Notes: generated from the sequence alone by a model not told the origin. DNA of 64,000 nucleotides from Roseimicrobium sp. ORNL1 (GCF_011044495.1 NZ_CP049143.1:6572001-6636000); one strand, 5' to 3'. Shown: positions 17,501 through 26,205, counted from the stretch's first letter. Made by a program: numbers and translations.

Positions 17501-20482
17501 CAGGCTGCGTGGTGTATCCATTCCTATGTAGGAAAGGTCACCATCCGCCTTCCAGCCGACCACATAGGGCAGCGGTGCCACAAGAAACGTCTGCGCGCCA
17601 CGCACACTGCGCCCACCATCGGGTTCGAAACCTTCCGTGAAGAACTCCGCGCTGAATACCCCATCGCTGAAACGCTCCAGCGCCAGATTAAAGACAGCGT
17701 TACCATTGTCATCCGTGGTCTGCTCGCCGAGCTGCACCTCCGTACCTGCGGCGGCGGATTCGTTGTCATGATCCTCCTCGTCCTCATCCTTCAGGCGATT
17801 GTGGAAGGTGAAGTCGGGATACTTGGGGAAGGAGAAGTTCGCGGGATCCAGCGTCAGCTTCGCTGTCACGCGGCGCTTCGCCGCAGGCATGCCGAAGAGC
17901 GTCTGCAGATTGATCGTCGCCTTCACATCCCCCGGCTGCACCCAGGCAAGTCCCGGAGGCGTGCTCAGAGTGACGCCCAGCTTCATGCGGTCCGGCTGGA
18001 AATCCTCCACACGGAATCCGGTTCTACTCAGCAGGATGCGATTCTCTTCATTGTCCGCATCCGGCAGCAGGTAGAGACGCGCGGTATAGGTGCCCGTCGG
18101 CGACTCTTCCGCCGTCTCGACTTCCGCATCGAAGAAGCCGTCCTCACCGAGAGCGATCTTCTGGGTATCGAGCAGCTCTTCCTTGGAATCACGCACCTCC
18201 AGCACCAACGGCAGGCCATCAAGCTGACCAGCCCAGTCGCGCCGCTTGGCAATGCCGCCCACATGCACCTTGTCACCGGGACGATAGACGCCGCGCTCGG
18301 TGAACAGGAACCCATCGAGCGCCTCCTTCTCCGAGGCGAGCACACCTTCGATATCGAAGCGCGAGAAGTCCATCAACCGGTCCGGGCGATGGAAGGGCAG
18401 GAAGGCCACATCATTCCCCGAGCGCGCGATGATGGACACCGGAAGTTTTTCCCTGCGGAAATGTTCCACGTTCGGCACGCTGGCGTGACCCTGCGCATCC
18501 GTGGTGGTTTCATTCAGGAACTCGCCGTTCTTAGCCAGCGTGATGATTTTCACATCCGCCGCGGGCTCGCCCTTCATCAAACTCTGCACGAACACCTCAC
18601 GCGACGCATCGGCATTGCGCTTCATCAGGATGCCGAGATCGGTCACGAGGATGAAGCGGCTCGCCGCCACGTTCTCACCCACGCGCACCCACTTGGCTTC
18701 CGTCTCCTCGGAATCTGCAGACGCGTCTTCACCTTCTTCATTCTCCTTCTCATCCTCGTTGCGAGGGCGCACACCTTCCACGGTCAGGAAGAAGAGACCT
18801 CGTGAGGCATCCGGATCATTCGTGTCCTGTGAGTTCAGCGCATTGGTGAAATCCAGGGTGCTGTAGTTCGCCTGGTATTCATTTGGCATGACCACATCGC
18901 GCACTTCGCGGTGCACGCGGGAGATGTTGTTTTCATCGAAATCCGTCTTCCAGTAGGGCGACTCGAAATCCCCTCCTGTAAGACGCGCAAGGTGATTGAT
19001 CTGGCTGAAGGGCACACGTGCCAGCGTGATGCGCAGGTGCTGCACGCCGCGGTATTTCAGGCTGAGCTTCTTCTCCCCGCTCAGGGCCAGCACGCCGCCG
19101 GCCCCTTGGATTTCCACTTCCTTGGGCAGTTCCGGCACGTCATCCAGCGCCACATGGTCCTTGCCCAGGCGGAAACCGCCGAGCGCCTGCACGCCATTCG
19201 TGATGCGCACAAAGAGTCGGCCGACTCCCGGCGGCTGCATCTTGAAGGCATGCATCGCCGCCATGGGCGCGTCTGCATCCTTCTCCGCCTCCACCCGCTT
19301 CAACGGAATGGGCTTGGCCGCGCTGAGCACCGCCGGTGTGATTTCACCAGCAGCGGGCCAGTCATAATCCTCCACGGCAGGACCAGCCGGGCTGGCGGCC
19401 TTGTCCTTGGGCAGGAGCCACACGGAGACATGCTTCTCCAGCTCTTCCCCCGTGACATAGCCGGTCGTTTCCAGGAACAGGAACTGCTCAGGCTCGCCCT
19501 CCTCCGTACGCACGATGTCTGTCCGCACCTCCTTGATCAAGAATCCGGTGGTCACGTCCGGCACGCGCACCTTGGTGGTGACACCGCTGTCCGTTACCGC
19601 GCCACCTTGTATATTCGGCAGCCCCTTCGTGAGGGTCACGTTCACAAAGTCCTCCTTCTCCGGCACGGCGATGCGTGTGGTGCGCACATAGTACTCCCGC
19701 TGATGCGCCCCCTCGGTCACCGTGAAGTAGGTGTCCGGCGTCTTCCCGCCGTAGTTAAAGACTGGCGTCTTCCCCAGCACATCCAGAGTGATGTGCTTCT
19801 CCACCTCTTCCTTGGTCACGGGGTGGCTGAAGTTCAGGGTCACCGTGATCTGGTGCACGGTGGGATCCTTCGGATCCGTGTAGAACTCGGAGTTCGCTAC
19901 TTTTGCGATCAAGGGCGAGGTAGTGAATTTCCACTGCGCGTCGTTCAGCTTCGTGGCCGGCGGCAGGATGTCGCGGTCAAAAGAGACCGTGTACTCCGTG
20001 GCAGCAGGCCAGTAGTCCTGCGAAGGGTGGAAGACGAGCTTCTTGTCCGTCACCCATTTCCACTCACCCGGCATGGCGGGCTTCATGGTCACACCTTTCG
20101 TGGCCGTCTTGCCGACGGATTCGAGCGGCGCGATGGAACTGGAGAAGTCCAGCTCCACCGGTTGCACGACCGGCTTGTTCTTCACAATCGGCGTGACGCC
20201 CGGTGACGCCAGCTTGCCGGTGATTTGGCGGACCTCCACCACCTGCGTGGGTCGGTGCTTGTAGGCCTCCTGCCACTGGTACCACAGGTATCCACCCACG
20301 ACCGTCAAACCGGTCACCGTGATAACCGATGCCCAAACGCCGGGACCCCGGCGCATGCTGTCAAGTACACTGCCGCTGGTGGACACGATCCACCCCGGAG
20401 GCTGATACTTGAAATCTCCAAAGACCGCGCGGGAAAGCCGTCCCCAATTGCGCGGCAACAACAAAGCCAGATGTCGGAACAT
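14543..20482 (-). CDS. bacterial alpha-2-macroglobulin with intact thioester
   Basis: The protein is 1,979 residues from the ATG at 20482, which is preceded by GGAAG at a suitable distance and leads into a cytoplasmic tail and one membrane helix (VWASVITVTGLTVVGGYLW). The longer open frame to 20998 runs antisense into the alcohol dehydrogenase gene and is rejected. The rest is a chain of macroglobulin beta domains, then a bait-like region, then the thioester motif GCSEQ (Cys1519, Gln1522) in an alpha/alpha-toroid, and a C-terminal receptor-like beta domain. Such proteins trap incoming proteases in the periplasm. The family member YfhM works beside PBP1C, and the same pairing is found here. 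The mature protein is anchored by a helix instead of a lipobox, and it is longer than the enterobacterial form (about 1,650). Confidence 0.94.
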   Translation of the reverse strand: MFRHLALLLPRNWGRLSRAVFGDFKYQPPGWIVSTSGSVLDSMRRGPGVWASVITVTGLTVVGGYLWYQWQEAYKHRPTQVVEVRQITGKLASPGVTPIVKNKPVVQPVELDFSSSIAPLESVGKTATKGVTMKPAMPGEWKWVTDKKLVFHPSQDYWPAATEYTVSFDRDILPPATKLNDAQWKFTTSPLIAKVANSEFYTDPKDPTVHQITVTLNFSHPVTKEEVEKHITLDVLGKTPVFNYGGKTPDTYFTVTEGAHQREYYVRTTRIAVPEKEDFVNVTLTKGLPNIQGGAVTDSGVTTKVRVPDVTTGFLIKEVRTDIVRTEEGEPEQFLFLETTGYVTGEELEKHVSVWLLPKDKAASPAGPAVEDYDWPAAGEITPAVLSAAKPIPLKRVEAEKDADAPMAAMHAFKMQPPGVGRLFVRITNGVQALGGFRLGKDHVALDDVPELPKEVEIQGAGGVLALSGEKKLSLKYRGVQHLRITLARVPFSQINHLARLTGGDFESPYWKTDFDENNISRVHREVRDVVMPNEYQANYSTLDFTNALNSQDTNDPDASRGLFFLTVEGVRPRNEDEKENEEGEDASADSEETEAKWVRVGENVAASRFILVTDLGILMKRNADASREVFVQSLMKGEPAADVKIITLAKNGEFLNETTTDAQGHASVPNVEHFRREKLPVSIIARSGNDVAFLPFHRPDRLMDFSRFDIEGVLASEKEALDGFLFTERGVYRPGDKVHVGGIAKRRDWAGQLDGLPLVLEVRDSKEELLDTQKIALGEDGFFDAEVETAEESPTGTYTARLYLLPDADNEENRILLSRTGFRVEDFQPDRMKLGVTLSTPPGLAWVQPGDVKATINLQTLFGMPAAKRRVTAKLTLDPANFSFPKYPDFTFHNRLKDEDEEDHDNESAAAGTEVQLGEQTTDDNGNAVFNLALERFSDGVFSAEFFTEGFEPDGGRSVRGAQTFLVAPLPYVVGWKADGDLSYIGMDTPRSLKLIAVGPEQNLLAVPGLTQHILHIRHVSVLTKQENGNYAYVSTKREQPISEGALPLAADGASFTLPTSKAGEYRFELRDGEGNVVCATAFTVVGKGDAERSLERDAELEMKLASTSLRSGQPLEFSLRAPFTGAGLATIERDRVLGWQWIKQGTPSATHSIMVPEGLEGTGYVNVSFVRGLDSPEVFTSPLSYAVQPFAADEDKRRMQVELDAPQRVKPGTTMTIGFKTTKPGRIVVYAVDEGIHQVTNYKLPDPLKHFMRKRALEVESEQILDLILPEFSQLMKQKAFGGSEDVALKMHLNPFKRRKEAPVVFWSGLVDCGPDRQEVTYDVPDYFAGSLKIMAVAVSEDIVGTAQTQATVKGPFVLTPNAPFFAAPGDEFTASLTVANNLEGPTAPGTVALKVEGTEHLEVLPPLETNLEVGPGKEATARFRVRVKEELGGAELTFHANAGGEEAKRSTTLSVRPATPYMTHVQSGYFRLGKQDIAVKRDMFPEFRKTNATVSTAPLGLARGLESYLREYPYGCSEQITSRAMSRLLLVDEVDFGFDKAEANEQLDAAFMLLRTRQHGNGGFGYWDGFCDAKPDFLSVYVTEFLTEARDAGYAVPSDILDGARNRMKQMARAKTANLEEAAFQAAAIYLLTRNGEVTTNQVLNLRDTLEKEYKDKWEGTMGAAYLASTYMLLKQDREGRALMEQYRRKADPKPFFERWLGGWWSDPQVRNAQAFALVCRHFPNIAGDFGYKDLAVITEPLTKHRFNTISSATSIMALKAYTALAKKSDVKLSISEVARAAGVEPKLLVPPSAGLLSAPFGAGAGTIRFNLDKGDTDLGAFYQVVEAGFDKGDSKDKITDGFEVFREIVDADGKAIEKLKVGQSVTVKLVIRNISPEDQTNVALLDLLPGSFEVEQGTLRPGRNTVPGADFVEVREDRNVFFTNVRKGDVQVFTYRIKPIAAGTFVIPPVYAEAMYDQNFKGRAPGGKLVVEAAE

Positions 20483-20641
20483 ATAATGTCTTCCGAGTAG
20501 ATGTAGTAATGCATCCGGCCGTGACAGCAAGTAACGCACGGAGAAAATGTTTTTACAATTGGGCCCTTCCAGAAGCCGCGCCTTCCGCTTGACCCCGCCT
20601 TGGATCGTCGCAAGCTGGCGGTCTTTCCCCATTCCCATCCC

Positions 20642-21700
20642 ATGAAAGCGCTCACCCTCACTGCCCCCTCCGAGTTTGAATTTGGCGACGCCCCGGCTCC
20701 CCAGCCTGCCGCCGGACAGGTGCTGGTGGATGTGAAGGCCTGCGGCATCTGCGGCAGCGACCTGCATGGCATGGATGGACGCAGCGGCCGCCGCATCCCC
20801 CCCATCATCATGGGCCACGAGGCCGCCGGCGAAATCAGCGCCGTGGGTGAAGGCGTGAGCGACTGGAAGGTAGGCGACCGCGTGACCTTCGACTCCACGG
20901 AGTACTGCGGCGAATGCCCCGACTGCAAGGCGGGCTTCGTGAACCTCTGTAAAAATCGTCGCGTGCTCGGCGTGTCCTGCGGCGACTACCGCCGTCATGG
21001 CTGCTTTGCCGAGCAGGTGGTATTACCCCAGCACATTCTTTTCAGCATCCCGGATGCCCTGAGCTACGAGAAAGCCGCCTTCGCCGAGCCGGTGAGCATC
21101 GGCCTGCACGCCGTGAACCTCGCTCCGAAGCCCAATCAGGGCGCGCTGGCCACCACCACCCGCCAGGAGTGTGCAGTAGTCGTGGGCGCCGGCTTGATCG
21201 GCCTCCTCGTGCTGCAGGCACTGAAGGCCCGTGGCTGGTCCCGCGTGTATGCCGTGGACCTCGACGACTCCCGCCTCGCCCTGGCGAAGAAGCTGGGTGC
21301 GGAGGAAGTCTTCAACGCCAAGGAAGAGAACCTCGCCGCCAAGCTCAAGGAACTCGGTGGTGGCGATGGCCTCGACGCCAGCTTCGAAGTGGTGGGCGCA
21401 GCCCAGCCTTTGGACCTCGCCATCCGCAGCGTACGCAAGGGTGGTACCGTGGTGCTGGTGGGCAACCTCCAGCCGAACACCCCCTTCCCCCTGCAGGAAG
21501 TCGTCACCCGCCAGATCACCCTGCGCGGCTCCTGCTCCAGCGCCGGTGAATACCCGGAAGCCATCGAGCGCATCCAGGACGGCAGCATCCAGGTTGAGCC
21601 CCTGCTCAGCATCGTCGCTCCCCTGAGCGAAGGCGCCCAGTGGTTCCACAAAGGCGTGCAGCCCGGCAACGGCCTGCTCAAAGTCGTGCTGAAGCCGTGA
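20642..21700 (+). CDS. zinc-dependent medium-chain alcohol/polyol dehydrogenase
   Basis: The protein is 352 residues from the ATG at 20642. Catalytic zinc ligands are in KACGICGSDLHG and IIMGHEAAGE. The four structural-zinc cysteines lie in CGECPDCKAGFVNLC. The Rossmann motif is VVVGAGLIGLLVLQA, followed by an Asp (VDLDDSR) that favours NAD over NADP. The overall pattern is of the sorbitol / galactitol-1-phosphate / threonine dehydrogenase branch of the MDR superfamily. The substrate is probably a polyol or sugar phosphate and cannot be fixed. It is divergent from the alpha-2-macroglobulin gene with 159 bp between them, which must hold both promoters. Confidence 0.9.
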   Translation: MKALTLTAPSEFEFGDAPAPQPAAGQVLVDVKACGICGSDLHGMDGRSGRRIPPIIMGHEAAGEISAVGEGVSDWKVGDRVTFDSTEYCGECPDCKAGFVNLCKNRRVLGVSCGDYRRHGCFAEQVVLPQHILFSIPDALSYEKAAFAEPVSIGLHAVNLAPKPNQGALATTTRQECAVVVGAGLIGLLVLQALKARGWSRVYAVDLDDSRLALAKKLGAEEVFNAKEENLAAKLKELGGGDGLDASFEVVGAAQPLDLAIRSVRKGGTVVLVGNLQPNTPFPLQEVVTRQITLRGSCSSAGEYPEAIERIQDGSIQVEPLLSIVAPLSEGAQWFHKGVQPGNGLLKVVLKP

Positions 21701-21737
21701 GGTAGTTTCACCTCAAGGGCGGAGGTCACCTCTTTTT

Positions 21738-21860
21738 AATAGCCGCAAAAGAACGCAGAGAACGCAAAAAAGATTGGCGCTGGGTATAGCAACCTCACTT
21801 GAGGTAGCACGGCCTAAGAGCCCTTACCTTTTGAGTTTTTTGCGTCTTTTTGCGGCTAAT
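21738..21860. repeat. palindromic intergenic element, family C copy 1
   Basis: The element is about 123 bp, bounded by inverted ends built on TAGCCGCAAAA and TTTTTGCGGCTA, with A/T-rich GCAAAAAA tracts just inside. The interior has TAGCAACC...GAGGTAGCA. A homologous element with the same ends and interior lies at 34262-34382. It follows the alcohol dehydrogenase gene and precedes the 3' end of the convergent redoxin gene, so it may also act as a bidirectional terminator. Confidence 0.75.
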
Positions 21861-21912
21861 TCATCCCGGTCAGCACGCCCACCCACGCGGACATGCCGAC
21901 TGATGCAAAAGA

Positions 21913-23220
21913 CTACTCCGGCTTGTAGTACCGGCCCATGTACTTGAGGATCTCCGCGCGGAGTTCCTCGCCGTCCACCTGGCCGTTGTGTCGCCAGATG
22001 ACGGTGCCGTCGGGTGCGACGAGGACGGTGTGGGGAAGAGGGCCAGGCCACTCGGGGTCGAGGGCGTTCACCAGGGCGTCGGGGCTGGGACCGGTGTAGA
22101 GGTAGCTGTTGGTGGTGCGGTTCTCGGCCTTGAGGGAGGCTTTGATCTTGTCCGGGATGGCGGCCTGATGTTTTTCCAGGAAGGCCTTCACCTTGTCCTT
22201 CAGTTCGGGACGGTCCATGCTGATGGTGATCATCTCAAAGTCGCGCAGGCCGAATTTGCGGGCGGTCTTGGCCAACTCGGGAAACTCCTGCACGCACGGC
22301 GCGCACCACGTGGCCCACACATTGAAGAGGCGGACTTTCTTGGTGCCGTTCTTGCGCAGGGCGGCGACTCCATCGGCATCGATGAGTTCCACATCCACGG
22401 TGGCCTTGGCCCATTTTTCGTCGTCTTGTGCGACGGCGGATTTCTTCGTGAGCCACTTGGTGGAGCAGCCATGGGGACGCGTCTCCGCCACCGGTACGGG
22501 CTTGCCAGCCAGCAAAGCTTCAATGGCATTCTGCGCACTCGGTGTCTTCACGGAGCCCTCATCGACGAAGCGTGAGTCATCGAACTCACCCTTGTAGGCC
22601 AGCTTCCGTTTGCCATCGAAGATGAAGATGTGTGGGGTCGCAAGGCAGCCGTACGCCATGGCCATGGCTTGTGTCTCGCCATCATACAGGTAGGGGAAGT
22701 TGAAGCCCTGCTCCTTCGCGTGCAGCTTCATCTCGGGGAAGCTGTCGTTGTACTTCGAATAACCCAGCTCATCCGGACGCAGCCCCACAGGGTTATTCGG
22801 ATTCACCGCCACAAAAGTCACCCCCTTGTCCTTGGTCTGCTCCACCAGCTTTTTCAGGCGGCCTTCGATGGCCTGCGATTCCGGGCAGTGATTTGAGATG
22901 AAGGCAATCACCAGAGTCTGCGCGTCTTTGTAGCTGTCCAGGGTGTGCGTTTTATCATCAATGCCCAGCAGCGAGAAGGGCGGCGCGACATCACCGATGG
23001 CCAGTTCATGGAAGGCCTCGGGCATGCTCGAAGATTTTTTCTTGGCGGGGGCGGGTGAAGGCGCTGGAGCAGGTGTCGTGTTAGAAGCGGCTCGTGAGCG
23101 GTTCCATGGAAGTCCCTCGGCCCCCTGCTCGGGCGGTGCCGGTCTTGGGGGCTGGGACTGCGCGCAAAGCAATCCTGTGGTGATTAGCGAAACCAGAAGC
23201 GAGGAGATGGCAGCTTTCAT
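21913..23220 (-). CDS. secreted two-domain thioredoxin-like protein (redoxin + TlpA)
   Basis: The protein is 435 residues with a signal peptide (MKAAISSLLVSLITTGLLCAQ) and a proline/alanine linker to about residue 68. Domain 1 (about 70-230) is a peroxiredoxin/redoxin-like fold in which the active site reads NHCPES, that is CxxS with a single redox cysteine. Domain 2 (about 265-435) is TlpA-like with a full WCAPC motif (FNVWATWCAPCVQEFPEL) and the cis-proline loop (LPHTVLVAPDG). Fusions of a PMR5N/SCO-like thiol-specific module with TlpA are common in Planctomycetes and Verrucomicrobia. Likely roles are periplasmic disulfide reduction or heme c maturation, though no cytochrome assembly gene is near. 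The small membrane protein gene lies upstream. Confidence 0.87.
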   Translation of the reverse strand: MKAAISSLLVSLITTGLLCAQSQPPRPAPPEQGAEGLPWNRSRAASNTTPAPAPSPAPAKKKSSSMPEAFHELAIGDVAPPFSLLGIDDKTHTLDSYKDAQTLVIAFISNHCPESQAIEGRLKKLVEQTKDKGVTFVAVNPNNPVGLRPDELGYSKYNDSFPEMKLHAKEQGFNFPYLYDGETQAMAMAYGCLATPHIFIFDGKRKLAYKGEFDDSRFVDEGSVKTPSAQNAIEALLAGKPVPVAETRPHGCSTKWLTKKSAVAQDDEKWAKATVDVELIDADGVAALRKNGTKKVRLFNVWATWCAPCVQEFPELAKTARKFGLRDFEMITISMDRPELKDKVKAFLEKHQAAIPDKIKASLKAENRTTNSYLYTGPSPDALVNALDPEWPGPLPHTVLVAPDGTVIWRHNGQVDGEELRAEILKYMGRYYKPE

Positions 23221-23235
23221 GAGAGGAAGTTGGGC

Positions 23236-23601
23236 CTAGCAACAGCGGTAGAAACTAAGCATGAACAAGATGAAACAGGGTACCAACGAGGCCAATCCAA
23301 TCGCAATACCGACGAGATTCAGCCCCACAAAGATGCGGCGCAGGACAGGCCTTTCGACTCCTCGCTTCACGCTCGAGAATGCCATCGAGCAAAAGACCAG
23401 TCCAATCGGTCCACTCAGCAGGACAGGCATCGCGATCAAATCCCAGATGTGATCTGGGATCCGATTCCAGCCGTCCCAACTGCTAGTCATATGGAAGACC
23501 AGACCAAAAACCATCACCGCCACCATCAGGCCGTTCGCCACCAGCCAGCCGCGATGTACTGGACTTGGAGTGCTTAATGATGATGGCTCGGACGGGGACA
23601 T
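23236..23601 (-). CDS. small polytopic membrane protein, unknown
   Basis: The protein is 121 residues with three clear hydrophobic helices (about 20-40, 57-75 and 92-115) joined by short loops and a basic stretch (SSVKRGVERPVLRR). The C-terminus ends in CC. No family is recognised. Its stop is 15 bp from the start of the two-domain redoxin gene on the same strand, so the two may be transcribed together. Confidence 0.65.
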   Translation of the reverse strand: MSPSEPSSLSTPSPVHRGWLVANGLMVAVMVFGLVFHMTSSWDGWNRIPDHIWDLIAMPVLLSGPIGLVFCSMAFSSVKRGVERPVLRRIFVGLNLVGIAIGLASLVPCFILFMLSFYRCC

Positions 23602-23646
23602 GAGAAGGTCACAAGGTGAAAATCATCCGCGCGGCCTGAAAGTGCC

Positions 23647-24039
23647 CTACACCTCAAACTCATCCGCCGGATCAAACGGTGGCATGGGCACATTGATGAT
23701 GCGCAGGTTCCCCACGGCGCGGTGCACACAGCCGGGGCGGATCATGATGCTGGTCATCGGCTTGAGCGGGATGCGCTCGCCATCCGCTTCCAGATAGCCT
23801 TCACCCTCCAGTACGACGTAGATCTCCGTCATCTTCTTGTGGTAGTGGAGCTTGCTGTCCACCGAGATGTCCGTGAGGTGCACACTGGCGAGGGTATTCC
23901 ACGGCTCCTTGAAGGCCCGGCGCGCCTGACCGCAGGGACACGGCGTCGGCGGAATCTCATCCAGTTGGGCAACAGCGAAACGCTTTTCACCAGTAGCCGC
24001 AGGGGCCGGGGCGATGTCAGGGGAAGTGGCAGCGGACAT
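23647..24039 (-). CDS. cupin domain protein
   Basis: A 130-residue single-domain cupin. Motif 1 is HYHKKMTEIYVVLEGEGYLEADGE, which supplies two His and a Glu as metal ligands. Motif 2 is IMIRPGCVHRAVGNLRIINVPMPP, which supplies the third His. The N-terminal 45 residues hold a CPCGQARRAF stretch that is unusual for the family and could bind metal or iron-sulfur. Small cupins serve as dioxygenases, isomerases or sugar-binding proteins; nothing here decides between them. The gene sits 45 bp upstream of the small membrane protein gene on the same strand. Confidence 0.85.
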   Translation of the reverse strand: MSAATSPDIAPAPAATGEKRFAVAQLDEIPPTPCPCGQARRAFKEPWNTLASVHLTDISVDSKLHYHKKMTEIYVVLEGEGYLEADGERIPLKPMTSIMIRPGCVHRAVGNLRIINVPMPPFDPADEFEV

Positions 24040-24109
24040 GATGACCCAACGAAGCAGGGGCGGACAATTTCACAAGGAAGAGTGAAGAGGTCCAACTGAA
24101 CACCGCCTC

Positions 24110-24985
24110 CTACTTCACCGATTTCACCGTCCGCTTCAGCGTAAACGGAGCACTCAACTCCAGCGTCGTTCCCTCCGGCAACTTCGGATCATTCGCCTTC
24201 GCGCCGGACACCTTCAGCGTGCCCTGCAGGTTCGCCTCCACATCGACCATGTCCCGTGGCTCGCGCCAGATGTCGCCCTGCACTTCGAGCGTGATGGTGG
24301 CGGGGGTTTTCTCGCCGGGGGCGATTTTGAAGAAGCCATTCACACCCAGCCGGGCACAGCGGGAGCCAGCTTTCTCCTCCACATCCACAAACGTGAAGTT
24401 CAAATCGACGGTCAGCGGTGGCGCAGTCTTCCCGTTTCCGTTTCCCTTGGTGAGGAAAGCCGTGTCCGCCTTCCACGTCTCGCCCTTCTTCCGTGACTGG
24501 GCGCCGTAGAGGTAGGGCCAGAGGGCGAGCAAACCCGTGCGGCTGCCGAAGGCATCGAGCGCCTTCTGCTCCTCGGGGGAGGGCTTCACGTCCTTGAACT
24601 CGAACTGCCATGCGTCGCGTTCCTTTTTGCCCAGCATCTTCTTCCCCAGCAACACGCCGCCCTGCAATTGATCCGCCGATTGTCCGAGGAAGGCCAAGGT
24701 ACCCTGCAAGGTGCTCTCCAGCATGCGCGCCTCCTGCCGGTTCACGCCGGTATATTTGCGCTCCACGATCTCGTGAAAGCTGAAGTTTCCCGCGCCATCG
24801 ATGGCCTGCGAACCGGAGCCGATGTTGATCTTCATCCCGGAGATCTCCATGCGGATGTCCTCCTGCCAGGTGGATCCACGCTGAGGATCCTGCGGCCGCC
24901 AGAGCACGACGGATTGGGAAAAGCACGGCGCGGCCAGGAACGCAGCGAAAACCGTGATGAGGAGCGTGCGAGAAAAAAGAAACAT
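24110..24985 (-). CDS. secreted protein of unknown function
   Basis: The protein is 291 residues from the ATG at 24985, where the signal peptide begins (MFLFSRTLLITVFAAFLAAPCFS). An in-frame ATG at 25018 adds 11 residues ahead of it and is less likely. The mature part is beta-rich, with ordered strands such as GKTAPPLTVDLNFTFVDVEEKAG and TPATITLEVQGDIWREPRD. This is in the manner of the DUF6263-like lipocalin or YceI-type barrels found in many exported proteins of this phylum. No catalytic residues or lipobox are visible. It lies directly upstream of the cupin gene, on the same strand. Confidence 0.65.
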   Translation of the reverse strand: MFLFSRTLLITVFAAFLAAPCFSQSVVLWRPQDPQRGSTWQEDIRMEISGMKINIGSGSQAIDGAGNFSFHEIVERKYTGVNRQEARMLESTLQGTLAFLGQSADQLQGGVLLGKKMLGKKERDAWQFEFKDVKPSPEEQKALDAFGSRTGLLALWPYLYGAQSRKKGETWKADTAFLTKGNGNGKTAPPLTVDLNFTFVDVEEKAGSRCARLGVNGFFKIAPGEKTPATITLEVQGDIWREPRDMVDVEANLQGTLKVSGAKANDPKLPEGTTLELSAPFTLKRTVKSVK

Positions 24986-25214
24986 GACGTGAGAAGGAGC
25001 GCAGTAGAGGTGACGCAAGTGGTCGCGAAGTGGTTACTGCGAACAGAGCGTGGTCCGTCAGGGGTGCGGGAATGAGGCGTTCCCGATCCTGGGGCATGGC
25101 GCGAAGCACAGGGTGTGTGCCGAGCGGAACTGAAGAGAAGCACGTGAGATCCGAGGGGGACGTCCCGAATCAGAAACCTCGTGCTTGCAGACACGGCAGT
25201 CACCGCCACGGTGC

Positions 25215-25898
25215 ATGGCAATGCCTGACGTTCCCGCGCTCGAAGTGAAAGACGTGCACCGCCACTACCACCTGGCGGGGCATGACCTGCATGTGCTCAA
25301 GGGCATCTCGCTCCGGGTGGAGCCCGGCGAGAAGGTCTTCCTTTGCGGCGCCTCAGGTTCGGGGAAGACCACGCTGCTCTACATCCTCGGCGGACTGGAG
25401 AAACCGACCGAGGGAGATGTGTACATGTCCGGGCAGCCCATGTATGCGGCCAGCAAGAACACCCGGGCACAGATGCGGAACTCTGGCCTTGGCTTTGTCT
25501 TCCAAAACTACCACCTCCTCCCGGAGCTCACCGCGCTGGAGAATGTGATGCTCCCCTCTCTCATCAAGGGTAAGCCCACTGAGACCCGCGCGAAGGAATT
25601 GCTGGGCCGCGTGGGCCTCGGCGAGCGCCTGCACCACCTCCCCACGGAGCTCTCCGGCGGCGAGCAGCAGCGTGTGGCCCTGGCGCGCTCCCTGATCAAT
25701 GATCCCCCCATCCTCCTCGCGGACGAACCCACGGGAAACCTCGACGCCGCCACGGGAAAGCAGATCATGGACCTGCTCTTTGAAATCGTGAACGAGTCCA
25801 ACAAGACCCTCGTGGTAGTAACCCACGATGCCACCCTGGCCGAACGCGGCGACCGGAAGCTGGTGATCACGAAAGGACACCTGGAGCAGCCCGGCTGA
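25215..25898 (+). CDS. ABC transporter ATP-binding protein, LolD/MacB type
   Basis: The protein is 227 residues. Walker A is GASGSGKTTLL, the Q-loop is in FVFQNYHLLPELTALENV, the signature is LSGGEQQR, Walker B is ILLADEPTGNLD, and the switch His is in VVTHD. The LPELTALENV sequence and the overall length are typical of LolD, the ATPase that drives release of lipoproteins from the inner membrane, and of the FtsE/MacB group. No permease gene (LolC/E type) is next to it, so its partner must lie elsewhere and the exact role stays open. ATG codons at 25215 and 25221 are both possible starts; neither has a good ribosome site. Confidence 0.9.
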   Translation: MAMPDVPALEVKDVHRHYHLAGHDLHVLKGISLRVEPGEKVFLCGASGSGKTTLLYILGGLEKPTEGDVYMSGQPMYAASKNTRAQMRNSGLGFVFQNYHLLPELTALENVMLPSLIKGKPTETRAKELLGRVGLGERLHHLPTELSGGEQQRVALARSLINDPPILLADEPTGNLDAATGKQIMDLLFEIVNESNKTLVVVTHDATLAERGDRKLVITKGHLEQPG

Positions 25899-25910
25899 CC
25901 CAGGGGTTCG

Positions 25911-26055
25911 TCGCAAAGCAGCCAAGCAGCAAAAGCAGCAGAGTAACTACGACGGGAGCTCTCGGGGTTGGCGATGCCTCCGAGCGTTGCCCCCCCTCAC
26001 ACAGGCGTCTTGTTTCTGATTCCTTCGCTGCTTTTGCTGCTTGGCTGCTTTGCGA
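25911..26055. repeat. inverted-repeat element with perfect 29-bp arms, family D
   Basis: The arms at 25911-25939 and 26027-26055 are exact inverted copies, built from the phrase GCAAAGCAGCCAAGCAGC, and are separated by 87 bp. A related half-arm (TTTGCTGCTTCGCTGCTTTGCG) lies at about 50608-50630 in front of gene 50664. The gap 25899-26205 between the ABC gene and ilvE holds no gene. A long RNA hairpin here would separate the two transcripts. Confidence 0.8.
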
Positions 26056-26205
26056 CAATCTCCTTGGAGCGCAAACATCACCCCAAGCCCAACTTCGCGG
26101 CAAAGTGCACGCCCATTGCTGGAGTCCCCCGACTCCGCCCTCCGGCCTCCCCATTCCGAACTTTCCTTGCACTTCCGCCCACTTCAGGCATCCTTCGCCC
26201 CTCCC

